Assembly: GCA_001939145.1 (NCBI GenBank)
Contig: LSRX01001223.1
Coordinates: 107,458-171,457, forward strand
Origin: Symbiodinium microadriaticum
Taxonomy: Eukaryota > Sar > Dinophyceae > Suessiales > Symbiodiniaceae
Reading direction: 5' to 3'
Length of the DNA stretch: 64,000 nt
A program made the position numbers and the translations under genes. Below, one piece after another: positions 56,848 through 64,000 of the stretch. Each line of letters opens with the position of its first letter. Position 1 is the stretch's first letter. Below the pieces are notes generated by a model. The model was not told the origin of the DNA and did not search any database. It saw only the letters and a program-made list of their open reading frames with translations.

Positions 56848-59800
56848 TTAGACTAGGGGGGGCTGTAGGTGACCTATGGCCTGGACGCTGGCTAATACCC
56901 TCTGACTGCAGGCTTTGGACAGCAGGGCAACAGGATCGTGCAGACCCAGTCGGGCATATAGCTGGGCAGTAGGCTCATGCGAAATGTGAGCCGGGCTTCT
57001 GGCCACTAGTCGCACCTGCTTGGCTACTTGGCAACGGAGTTTGTCCACTGACCACGCATCCAGCCCTACCGAGGTCAGGCCATATTGCAGAATGGCCCAA
57101 ACATACGTGCGCCACAGGTGCACCCGCTTCATCACCGGTATTCCTGGGTGCTTAAGGAACACATGCAGGCGGCCGAAGGCTATCCAGGAAAGCTTCAGTC
57201 TCGCAGAAAGGGTGGTCCGCTCAAATTTGTGGTACCCTATGTGGACCCCAAGATACTTGTGAGAATTGCGGATGGGGAGGTGAAGAGTCTTGTCATTTGC
57301 AGCAAGAATGAGAACACGGTCCTTTCCCTGTCTGCGCACGTGCTCCCGCAGTAGTCCTGGAACCGCCGGACCCTTCATAGCAAGCAGCACAACTGTCTTG
57401 TCCGTAGCTATGCTCATGCCATGTTTTTGGAAAACGTCAAAGATGCGAAGGATCTGTTGGCAGGCATTCGTGAAGTCTCGGGGCGAGGCAAGGGTCCAGT
57501 GTACATGAAAGTCGTCAGCAAAGCATGTGAGCGCATGCGCGGGACATAAAGGTAACAGTTCGTCATACAACAGTAGGGTAAAGGCCAACCAAAGTAAAGG
57601 GGACAAGCCGCACCCTTGACGTATGCCAGCTGCTAGATCTACCAGGTTGGTCAGTCCGTGACGTTCTAGCACAATAGATGCACTGTCGTGGATATACATT
57701 ATGGCTGATATTAAATCAGCTGGGGCACGGACCCGGACTAAGGCCTGGTACAATCTATCTCGCGGCAGGCGATCGTACGCTTTGGACAGATCGAGCGAGA
57801 TCTGTAGTCCACCGCAAAAGTGGCGGTGTTGTACTCCTGCCCTCTTGTCAAACAGGGAATTGCGGTATTCACTTAGCTGCGTTCGAATGCTTTGACAATG
57901 GCTGAGCACTCTATCTAGCGCATCCGCTGTTTGCCGGGATCTTAAGTACGCAAATTGCGGTACTGAATCGAGCGCCTGCTCCAAATAGGGTCGTAATCTA
58001 CCTGCCAAGACGCGAGCTATGATTTTGGACATAGCGGGCAGGAGGCAAATCGGACGGAGGTGCTGTGGAGCCGTGGGAGGCTTGCCTTCTTTAGGTATGA
58101 GAACCATGTAGGAGCGATGCCATTCTGGCGGGAAGTTTAACCTGCCCGGGCCTAGGGCTTGTTGAAGCTGATCTGTGACAACTGGTGCCAAGGTGCTTAC
58201 ATTGTGCCGCCACAAGGCAGCGGGGGCATGACCATGGGGGAGGGCTTTGTTGCAGGGGAGAGATGATAAAGCCGACGTAACTTCTGCTAGCGTGGGCTGC
58301 AGGCCTTCACAGAGGATCCAGTTAGGCACCTGTGGCTTGCTCGACTCTTGAAAAAGAGCGCCAAAGTAGTGTTTCAGTTGCTGGAGTTCCTCTGCCGCAT
58401 TGAGTAATCTACCTTCAGCATCGCGAAAATGTATCGTACGCTTCGAGGACTTTGGCTTGAAACGATGAATAATGCGATAAAGCCCTAAAACTCCTTGTGA
58501 CGTCGAGGACTGGGCTTCCTGTAACAAGTCCTCCAGCTGGCGCAGCTTCTTGGCCCGAGCAGACTTACGCAGCTGTCGGTCGAGGCGATGAAAATGGAGA
58601 AGACGCCGCCATGCCCGCACCCAAGGCTGAAGTCTATGGACAACCTGTGGAAAGACTCTACGTACGGTACCAAGGCTACACTCTGCGATGTGCAGTATGA
58701 CTGGGCCTGAATACTCCTCCGTTGCGGCCAGCGCAATGCGTACTTCACGCTTAGAGTCCCAGAAATGCCTCAGAGACACTTGAGTGGGGGCATCAAGACG
58801 GGGGTGCGCCCCACGCTGCTGGTGGGGGGCCTGCGGCCGAGAGGGCGGACGCGCAGTGGATTGCCAGGCATCTAGCAGTGCCTGGTTAATGTCCGGCTGT
58901 GTATCGATCGCAAGAGCTACATTAAGCTGGTATTTTGAGGCAAGGGCAGAGTCATCCTTGAGGGCTTGCGTAGCCGTTCTGGCGTTCAGGGCTTGCTTTT
59001 TGGGCGCGAAACTCGGAGGATGAGGCTTGAGGATACAGCCGACCACCGGGATATGTCGGAAGCCTGTCGGGTGCACAATGCCAGCATGCGGCTTTCCCCC
59101 GGCACGCAGGCATCGCGGGTGACACGGGAGTCTGGTCAGGGCATAATCCAGCTGGGCTCCGGCACCCATGGGCCGCAAGAATGTACTAGAACTGGGACCA
59201 GCCCTGGACCAGGAATTCAGTGCCGTGAGGCCATTCTGGCAGACCAACCGCTGGAACTCACCGCTGTCTTGATGGGGTGCAGTCGAGCTATCCGTAACCC
59301 CATAGCCCACATGGGGCAGATGTGGCACAAGGGTACAATTAAAATCCCCAAGCAGTAGCATCTGATTTCGGCGCGGGACGCCCGAGATCCAGTTCTGAAT
59401 GGCCCTCCAAACGTGCAGGCGTCGATCCAGCAGTGCACGGGTTCTGTCTGCTGCCGAGCCTGTTAGGGCGGTGTGGTTAGGGTTCCAAGCAACCTGATAG
59501 ACGCCTAAGAGGTCCAAAGGTGGAGAGGTTTCGAGCCTTACGTGGACCGCCCGTCCTGCTACAACAACACAATGTTTGATTTGCTCAGGTCTAGCCAAGC
59601 TGGCATGAATCAGGAAAAGAACACCCGCACTAGAGTCTCCAATACCTGAGTGGATACAGTGCCAGGATCCTGATGTGAATTCAGAGCTGCTGGCCCATTT
59701 GGTTTCTTGCACACAAACTATGGGCGGCACACCTCGGTCGTGCGCAGACGGATCGTGCAGCCAAGCCAGTAATTCAGTGAACCGCGCAGCATGCAGGCCG

Positions 59801-60804
59801 CCGCAGTTCCAGCTGACAAATCCTAAGGTGGGGTTTGAGGAAGTTACAGCCGAAGTGGGGTTGACACTAGTCGAAGGGGCTAAGGACCGGGCAGGAAGCC
59901 GTAGGGCTGACAGACTACTGAGGTTGTGCTGGCGTCCCCGATAGCGTGTGCTTCCATGCTGCAGCGCACGAATTTGTGCACGTTTGAAAGCTCGCTTGTT
60001 GGCCGTAGTCAGCTGGGCTAACCTGTTGCCATGTGCTACTACAGTAGGTCGGCCGGGGTTCAGTGGCGGTTCTGTGGGCACATCTAGGGTACGGTGGGCG
60101 TTAGCCAGGTGAGGTTGACTCAAAAACATGATGACTCCTAGCATACACAACGCAGCTGAGGTGGGCCTAAACCGAAAGCTAGTCGGGGGAGCGGTTGAAG
60201 GTCGTGGTGCCAAGCGAGCTCTCATGCACGGCCGATTGCACCCGTTGCGGTCGTGCAGCACTGCCAGGCGCTGCCTCACTGGGCGCCTTCGGTAATGACC
60301 TGGTATGATACGGAACATAGCCCATTGAACGACACGCAGTCTGCCAATGGCACGCCGGGTACAAACACCTACGGTGATCAGAAAAAGGGCCCAGAATCCC
60401 ACAAGCATTCCAGAAAACATCTTACATGCACGCGGTGGCTGTGCGCCGTGGTGGCCTGCCTTCGTAGCAGGCAGTGTCAAGGCGCAGCGCGCAGACACAG
60501 GAACGTCCGCAGACCTACCCAGCTGGTTGTTCCAGGGGTGGGGCAAAGGATGACGCTGGTGAAGTACGGGTAACAGGTCATGAGAATGATAGAAAAATTG
60601 CAGGAAGGAAAATGCACAAGGAGTTCCAAAGAAGCCTGGCCCTTGAGGACAGTCTTCAAAAGCTTCGAATGGGTCGCAATGCTTCACCTCGATACAGCAA
60701 ACTAGTGATGCCATAGAGGCGGTTCCAGAGGGGGTGCAACCAAACCTACCCTCAACCCTCACGTCTGCAAGTGGCACACTATACTCAATCATGGTCATGT
60801 ACAT
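56848..60804 (-). CDS. LINE ORF2: APE endonuclease and reverse transcriptase
   Basis: The ORF has 1,318 residues from the first Met after ORF1 ends; the frame is open further upstream to 61,767, but that part overlaps ORF1. Residues 1-330 hold a hydrophobic segment (LVGFWALFLITVGV) and a basic linker. The endonuclease domain starts near 325 with SWNCGG (Asn333), QETKW (Glu367) and LLGDFN (Asp487, Asn489). Its last motif reads FRHIPVV where the family usually has SDH: the His is kept and the Asp is replaced by Arg. The reverse transcriptase shows motif A LDLSKAYD (Asp1005), motif B GIRQGCGLSPLL and motif C FADD (Asp1097-1098), so the catalytic triad is intact. A thumb-like region follows, and no RNase H was seen. 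The expected job is target-primed reverse transcription in the nucleus. It ends with one TAA, after which the same frame continues into zinc fingers. Confidence 0.9.
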   Translation of the reverse strand: MYMTMIEYSVPLADVRVEGRFGCTPSGTASMASLVCCIEVKHCDPFEAFEDCPQGPGFFGTPCAFSFLQFFYHSHDLLPVLHQRHPLPHPWNNQLGRSADVPVSARCALTLPATKAGHHGAQPPRACKMFSGMLVGFWALFLITVGVCTRRAIGRLRVVQWAMFRIIPGHYRRRPVRQRLAVLHDRNGCNRPCMRARLAPRPSTAPPTSFRFRPTSAALCMLGVIMFLSQPHLANAHRTLDVPTEPPLNPGRPTVVAHGNRLAQLTTANKRAFKRAQIRALQHGSTRYRGRQHNLSSLSALRLPARSLAPSTSVNPTSAVTSSNPTLGFVSWNCGGLHAARFTELLAWLHDPSAHDRGVPPIVCVQETKWASSSEFTSGSWHCIHSGIGDSSAGVLFLIHASLARPEQIKHCVVVAGRAVHVRLETSPPLDLLGVYQVAWNPNHTALTGSAADRTRALLDRRLHVWRAIQNWISGVPRRNQMLLLGDFNCTLVPHLPHVGYGVTDSSTAPHQDSGEFQRLVCQNGLTALNSWSRAGPSSSTFLRPMGAGAQLDYALTRLPCHPRCLRAGGKPHAGIVHPTGFRHIPVVGCILKPHPPSFAPKKQALNARTATQALKDDSALASKYQLNVALAIDTQPDINQALLDAWQSTARPPSRPQAPHQQRGAHPRLDAPTQVSLRHFWDSKREVRIALAATEEYSGPVILHIAECSLGTVRRVFPQVVHRLQPWVRAWRRLLHFHRLDRQLRKSARAKKLRQLEDLLQEAQSSTSQGVLGLYRIIHRFKPKSSKRTIHFRDAEGRLLNAAEELQQLKHYFGALFQESSKPQVPNWILCEGLQPTLAEVTSALSSLPCNKALPHGHAPAALWRHNVSTLAPVVTDQLQQALGPGRLNFPPEWHRSYMVLIPKEGKPPTAPQHLRPICLLPAMSKIIARVLAGRLRPYLEQALDSVPQFAYLRSRQTADALDRVLSHCQSIRTQLSEYRNSLFDKRAGVQHRHFCGGLQISLDLSKAYDRLPRDRLYQALVRVRAPADLISAIMYIHDSASIVLERHGLTNLVDLAAGIRQGCGLSPLLWLAFTLLLYDELLPLCPAHALTCFADDFHVHWTLASPRDFTNACQQILRIFDVFQKHGMSIATDKTVVLLAMKGPAVPGLLREHVRRQGKDRVLILAANDKTLHLPIRNSHKYLGVHIGYHKFERTTLSARLKLSWIAFGRLHVFLKHPGIPVMKRVHLWRTYVWAILQYGLTSVGLDAWSVDKLRCQVAKQVRLVARSPAHISHEPTAQLYARLGLHDPVALLSKACSQRVLASVQAIGHLQPPLV

Positions 60805-60898
60805 GGTGTGCGCAGCTGGCGAGCCTGTCCTCGGACTCCATGAGTAGGCGCACCACTTGCCCCCGGACTTGGGACCGGGGCGGCCCAACCAAGTAGAT

Positions 60899-61738
60899 TC
60901 ATGCCCGGCGCTGTCCAGAAGAGGACGAGGGAGCGCCACCACAGCCAGAATCAGGTAGGTTCGGGGCTGATGCAGCACCAGGGCAGGGGAATCCATCCCT
61001 TGCCTCGCAGGCATAGCGAAAGAACCATTGCTGCAGCTCATACTGAAGGTGATCGCCCAGCAGGGGCCAAACAGTGATGACCAGCTCCTGGTAAAAAGCG
61101 TTCGAGCAGATATCAACCAGTTCCATGGCAAGGAGGTCCGCTTCTGGGAAGCGAAGTTGTTGCAGGAATCGCCGGGACAGCAGAGCTTGCAGCTGCTGAA
61201 CCAGCATCGCCTTCGGTGGTCCCGGGACTCCACTGTACGGAACCCCAATGGTAAAAAGCCACCCCATGTCGTTGGGAAGGACCGGGCTATCCAGCATGGC
61301 CTCCAGTTGCTGCAGATCATGGCTGACATTGGCACCAGCGGGAGCTTCAAGCCTTGGCCTGACCAGCTGTTCCAATTCCAGCCTGCCCAGCCCACTGGCG
61401 GCTCGTCTGAACCCACTGAGACGTTGTACAGCGCTGCGCTCATTGTACCCAGAGGCATTGTAGTGAGATTCCAGATACGCGTAGCAAGCGCGGTAAAGCA
61501 CTTGCCCTCGGAACCATGCAATCCGGGCGGACTGGCCTGGCGAAAGTAGCGTTCCTCGATGGTGCGCTGGTCCGTCCGGAAGGGCAGCAGAATGTCTGTC
61601 CGCCAGCGCGGGTCCTTGCGAGTCGTCATAGCCTTCGGACTCTGCGCGAGATGGAACGCTGCGGCTTGCATCACTGTCAAAGATGCTATCCAGAGAGCCA
61701 TCATCGTCCGAACTGGAGCTGCAGAGTGATCGCGGCAT
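60899..61738 (-). CDS. LINE ORF1, acidic N-terminal protein, unknown domain
   Basis: The 279-residue protein starts with a Ser/Asp-rich acidic stretch (MPRSLCSSSSDDDGS, with further D and S runs to about residue 45). A helical Leu/Gln-rich body follows (for example MLVQQLQALLSRRFLQQL near residue 200), and a Gly/Ser/Pro tail ends it. I recognise no domain, RRM or CCHC knuckle. By position it corresponds to ORF1 of two-ORF LINEs, which usually binds the element RNA, but that role is inferred from position only. The start is the first Met of the frame, 62 nt from the element end. The stop overlaps an ATG (ATGA), but that ATG opens only a short frame. The frame of ORF2 is also open across this region; the composition of this frame is the more protein-like, so I take it as the coding one here. 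Confidence 0.7.
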   Translation of the reverse strand: MPRSLCSSSSDDDGSLDSIFDSDASRSVPSRAESEGYDDSQGPALADRHSAALPDGPAHHRGTLLSPGQSARIAWFRGQVLYRACYAYLESHYNASGYNERSAVQRLSGFRRAASGLGRLELEQLVRPRLEAPAGANVSHDLQQLEAMLDSPVLPNDMGWLFTIGVPYSGVPGPPKAMLVQQLQALLSRRFLQQLRFPEADLLAMELVDICSNAFYQELVITVWPLLGDHLQYELQQWFFRYACEARDGFPCPGAASAPNLPDSGCGGAPSSSSGQRRA

Positions 61739-61800
61739 GCGGCGGCTCGCATACGACTAACGAGCAACGCTAGGGGGCAGATCCCACAGGGCCGAGACGC

Positions 61801-61817
61801 TTATAACATACATACAT
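61801..61817. repeat. Target-site duplication, 5' side of the LINE
   Basis: This is the second ttataacatacatacat copy, continuing directly into a CATA microsatellite. The ttataa part is not part of the microsatellite, so the match is not explained by the simple repeat alone. Confidence 0.9.
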
Positions 61818-61957
61818 ACATACATACATACATACATACATACATACATTCATACATTCATACATTCATACATTCATACATTACATACATACCTACCTAC
61901 TTACCTACCTACCTACCTACCTACCTACCTACCTACCTACCTACGTATGTACGTACG

Positions 61958-61993
<36 letters not shown>

Positions 61994-62005
61994 TATATAT
62001 GCATG

Positions 62006-62037
<32 letters not shown>

Positions 62038-62045
62038 AATGTATG
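61805..62045. repeat. CATA / CCTA / TATG microsatellite beside the LINE
   Basis: This compound repeat is the 5' flank of the LINE and lies in the P3-E3 intron of the acidic gene. The corresponding intron in unit 2 has only TATG repeats. Confidence 0.95.
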
Positions 62046-62066
62046 TACATGTGGCCCTTTCTTTGC

Positions 62067-62162
62067 TCAGGGCAGGGCCAGTCGTCGCAGGATCCACAGA
62101 CTGCGAGTGTGCACCCTCGCTATCCTCGAGCTCCGGCTGCGCTTCCTCTTCCGAGGGATCAC
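62067..62162 (-). CDS. Acidic gene exon P3
   Basis: The exon is 96 nt, phase 1-1. It reads GDPSEEEAQPELEDSEG and continues HSQSVDPATTGPAL. The acceptor is CTCGCCCAG and the donor is GCAAAG, a GC-type donor. It is near-identical to P2 and P1. Confidence 0.5.
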   Translation of the reverse strand: MIPRKRKRSRSSRIARVHTRSLWILRRLALP

Positions 62163-62530
62163 CTGGGCGAGGATTCATGGTTTAGGAATTTGGGCTTGTT
62201 GGGTTTAGGGTGAGGGGTTTAGGGCGCTTGTGCAACATCGATTGTCTGGAGCCGAAAGAGAAGGCAAGACCCCCACCCCCACCCCCACTAAACCCCCCAC
62301 CCCCCCTGCCGAGTTTCGTGGTGATGGAACATCAAAACGGCATAGGTTAGCACGAATGAAGAATCAAGCCTGAATCCATACATCCATACCCCAACATCTG
62401 AAGACCAGAGGCACCGCATCCTGCTCCTCAAAGCCTCCGCCCCTGTGTCTCGCTACCCAGAACGACATACCCGTGCCATGGTGCCGGAGTGTCCGGTTGA
62501 GACATCATGCTTAAACGCGAGAGCCATGAC

Positions 62531-62747
62531 CAGAAGTATCCTCTTGATCAGAATCAGGACACCTGCGATCGTCATCATCACCAGCATCATCACCCTCGTC
62601 GTCGTCATCATCATCATCCTGAAAACCCGTATCGTCGCCACTTTGCTCATCACAGTCACCACCACAAAAAACATCACCGCCATCACCAATATCGTCTTCA
62701 TGCTTATCGTCATCATAACCGTCTACATCATCCCAATCGTCCTCACC
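62531..62747 (-). CDS. Acidic gene exon D3, Asp-rich, intact
   Basis: The exon is 217 nt (phase 0-1) and built from degenerate GAT/GAC triplets. It starts GEDDWDDVDGYDDDKHEDD, contains FCGGDCDE with paired cysteines, and ends RCPDSDQEDTS. It is open throughout, unlike its copies D1 and D2. The complementary strand gives an Ile/Val-rich frame, which I take as a shadow. Confidence 0.45.
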
Positions 62748-62819
62748 CTGATGCTCGTCTTCATCATCATGAAGACTACACTAAACCCTAAACCCTAAAC
62801 CCGCAAGGTGGATCTTTAC

Positions 62820-62876
62820 TCCGTGCGAAAGTTCACGGTAGGCCGAGCCTGAACACTCTGACGCGGAGTCCACCTC
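62820..62876 (-). CDS. Acidic gene exon X
   Basis: This 57-nt exon (19 codons, phase 0-0) reads EVDSASECSGSAYRELSHG. The acceptor is GAAAGCCAG and the donor GTAAAG. The 72-nt intron to exon D3 consists largely of GGGTTTAGGGTTTAGGG, a telomere-type repeat inside an intron. Confidence 0.4.
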
Positions 62877-62989
62877 CTGGCTTTCACAGAGACAGCAAGG
62901 AAAACATCTGGGAGAGGAGTGAGACACAGCCGCGAATAGCAGATATAGTAAGACATGCCAGTAGTTATTATTACGACGATTATCTTTTG

Positions 62990-63056
62990 TGGTAGTAGTA
63001 GTCGTCGTCGTCGTAATGGTAATGGTAATGGTGGTGGTAGAAGTAGTACTAGTAGC

Positions 63057-63091
<35 letters not shown>

Positions 63092-63115
63092 CAGCAGCAG
63101 TAGTAGTAGTTGTTG
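62990..63115. repeat. GTA/GTC triplet repeat in acidic gene intron 1
   Basis: Degenerate GTA/GTC/AGC triplets. Confidence 0.9.
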
Positions 63116-63325
63116 TTGTTGTCAACAGCCAGAGCAAGAGTAAGAGGAAATTGAAGACAAAGGGTAATAGTAAATAGTAAGAGCAACAGTGAGAGTAAGA
63201 GCAGGAGCTGGAGGGGGGAAAGGTACTGCTACTGCTACGAGCACTACTGCTACCACCACCCTGACAGCGAAGAACGACTACGGACTCCTGATCTACTGGG
63301 ACGGCGACTACGACTTCCAAAACAC

Positions 63326-63403
63326 CATTGTTGAACCACCAAAACTTCCACGAGTCTGCCCGCCAGCCAGCACGGCCAAACACAACTGCAGCAGAGTCCG
63401 CAT
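63326..63403 (-). CDS. Acidic gene exon 1, signal-peptide-like
   Basis: This 78-nt exon begins MRTLLQLCLAVLAGG, which has a basic start, a hydrophobic core of about 10 residues and a small-residue end, as in secretory signal peptides. It ends in phase 0 before GTGTTT, which matches the phase of the next exon. The start is the first Met after a strong acceptor. There is no transcript proof. Confidence 0.4.
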
Positions 63404-63411
63404 TTTCACAT

Positions 63412-63424
63412 CTGGAAAGAGTAG
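63412..63424 (-). promoter_or_regulatory. Splice acceptor just upstream of the acidic gene start
   Basis: A pyrimidine tract ending CTCTTTCCAG lies 8 nt before the ATG of exon 1. It could be a spliced-leader trans-splicing site, which dinoflagellate mRNAs use, or an ordinary intron end. No leader sequence itself is encoded here. Confidence 0.35.
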
Positions 63425-63556
63425 CAGGAACGGTCGTGAATAGCTTTATAGTAGAGTTAGAACAGTGCAACCCTAAGGAATGCTATTACTGGTAGGTACT
63501 TAAGCTTCTGTACTCAAGGGGAAAGGCAGCGACTCTCCAAGCTGTCATCACAAGAC

Positions 63557-63642
63557 CTGAAGAAGAAATTTCCCTTCGTGTCCTCCTCGAAATCATCGGG
63601 GAACTCTTCCTCTTCAAAGTCCTCGTCATCGTAGTCCTCCTC
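63557..63642 (-). CDS. Acidic exon upstream of the acidic gene
   Basis: This 86-nt exon reads EEDYDDEDFEEEEFPDDFEE and then DTKGNFFF. It lies between an acceptor (CTCACCCCGCAG) and a donor (CAG before GTCTTG). It has the same composition as the gene downstream, but it lies upstream of the signal-peptide exon, so it is either a different gene or an alternative 5' exon. Confidence 0.4.
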
Positions 63643-63674
63643 CTGCGGGGTGAGGGGTGTCCCGCTTTGGGGGA

Positions 63675-63863
63675 CTACTGTTGATGATATATATCCTGCA
63701 TTACCTTAAGGACCCCAGCTCTGGAAATTGTGGTCTATTCCTTTTTCTGGGCTTAAGGACCCTAAACTCTGGGAATTATTGTCTTTTCCTTATTGTGGGC
63801 TTAAGGACCCTAAACTATGGGAATTAACTACGGGTAATGCAGGATGTATATCATCAGCCGTAG
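63675..63863. mobile_element. MITE-alpha copy with internally triplicated core
   Basis: It has good inverted ends (ctactgttgatgatatatat and gtatatcatcagccgtag). The cttaaggaccc core occurs three times, starting at 63,705, 63,752 and 63,800. Confidence 0.75.
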
Positions 63864-63897
63864 AACCACCAAGGATGCAAGGAAAGCTCTGCTTATG

Positions 63898-64000
63898 GGT
63901 AGCTCTCCAAATTAAGGTCCCCTTTTGGGGTCCCCAGTAAAGTACGGCACCCTTGTAAGAAAGGACCCTCAAAGGGACCAAGTTAGAGTTTTCTAAATTA
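63898..64000. mobile_element. MITE-delta copy at window end
   Basis: It begins gggtagctctccaaattaag and has the inverse gagttttctaaatta at the window edge. Confidence 0.55.

Larger units (their letters stand above)
53566..61800 (-). mobile_element. Complete non-LTR retrotransposon (LINE) with C19 protease domain
   Basis: The element is 8,235 bp, lies on the minus strand, and is bounded by identical 17-bp direct repeats, so both ends are defined. In coding order it carries an acidic ORF1, an ORF2 with APE-type endonuclease and reverse transcriptase, C2H2 zinc fingers, an Arg/Gly-rich ORF and a ubiquitin-specific-protease-like domain, then about 375 nt of 3' untranslated DNA. The 5' leader before the ORF1 start is only 62 nt. 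The 3' end reads TGTGAATGAA with no poly(A); two TGAA units resemble the short-repeat tails of some LINE clades. It sits in an intron of the acidic-exon gene in the same orientation as that gene. No LTRs, integrase or tyrosine recombinase were seen. Family-level placement is uncertain; the combination of domains is what stands out. Confidence 0.9.
49828..63403 (-). other. Gene model: secreted-type acidic protein with tandemly repeated exons
   Basis: This is a minus-strand multi-exon model, listed exon by exon below. A signal-peptide-like exon 1 (63,403) is followed by short exons rich in Asp, Glu, Gln and Ser. Acceptors are mostly CAG or AAG followed by G[CT]GA[TC], giving a junction [G/S]-D. 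Donors are GT, GC (GCAAAG, GCAAGG, GCATAC) or GA (GAGTAAGG). Exons P, F, G, H, I and J are phase 1-1 with lengths 96, 87, 66, 93, 72 and 57. E (92 nt, phase 1-0) plus D (217 nt, phase 0-1) together are also 1-1. The set E-D-P repeats with a period of about 1.18-1.21 kb. The LINE interrupts the P3-E3 intron, which is 424 nt without it. Introns carry TTTAGGG-like tracts and microsatellites. The protein would enter the secretory route and could bind cations through its acidic runs; both are inferences. Some cassette copies are broken, so the gene may be partly decayed or rely on exon skipping. The 3' end was not found. Confidence 0.5.

Noticed and set aside
60805-61767. N-terminal extension of ORF2 to 61,767
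   Set aside because: It overlaps ORF1 in another frame and has no domain; the composition of ORF1 is more protein-like.

Overview
The window looks like nuclear DNA of a dinoflagellate, most likely a Symbiodiniaceae-type alga. Three things point there. Interstitial TTTAGGG/CCCTAAA arrays occur in both orientations every few kilobases. Small exons can be joined only if introns begin with GC or GA as well as GT, which is known for dinoflagellates. A large dinoflagellate-style non-LTR retrotransposon is present. Genus-level placement is inference. No rRNA, tRNA, CRISPR array or bacterial-type operon is visible.

Layout. 0-12 kb is repeat-rich intergenic or intronic DNA: a ~100-bp tandem array, four small inverted-repeat (MITE-like) families named alpha, beta, gamma and delta here, microsatellites and TTTAGGG arrays. 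12-18.8 kb and 23.2-28.3 kb are diverged copies of one segmental duplication; one 1.45-kb block is inverted between copies, and an assembly gap lies in the second copy. 18.8-19.4 kb is a degenerate hexanucleotide tract. 21.7 kb and 29-34.4 kb hold small minus-strand exons: a leucine-rich-repeat exon pair joined by a GC-AG intron, and several exons with a GDIGTVV / RVKVKFPNG-type small beta-barrel signature, part of which lies in a 1.3-kb tandem duplication. 35-49.7 kb is mostly unassigned repeat-rich DNA.

The most interesting part is 49.8-63.4 kb. A minus-strand gene model runs from a signal-peptide-like first exon (63,403) through many short exons encoding Asp/Glu-rich segments. Nearly all of them are phase 1-1 or combine to phase 1-1, and an E-D-P exon cassette is tandemly repeated. 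Inside one P-E intron sits a complete 8,235-bp LINE (53,566-61,800) with a perfect 17-bp target-site duplication. It encodes an acidic ORF1, an APE endonuclease/reverse transcriptase ORF2, then after one TAA codon and in the same frame C2H2 zinc fingers, an overlapping RGG-type ORF in another frame, and a ubiquitin-specific-protease-like (C19) domain. A LINE carrying a C19-type protease is the best candidate for an undescribed system here.

Exon boundaries are hand predictions from splice signals, phase and paralogous copies, with no transcript support. Regions without an entry, or marked unassigned, showed no coding signal I could defend.
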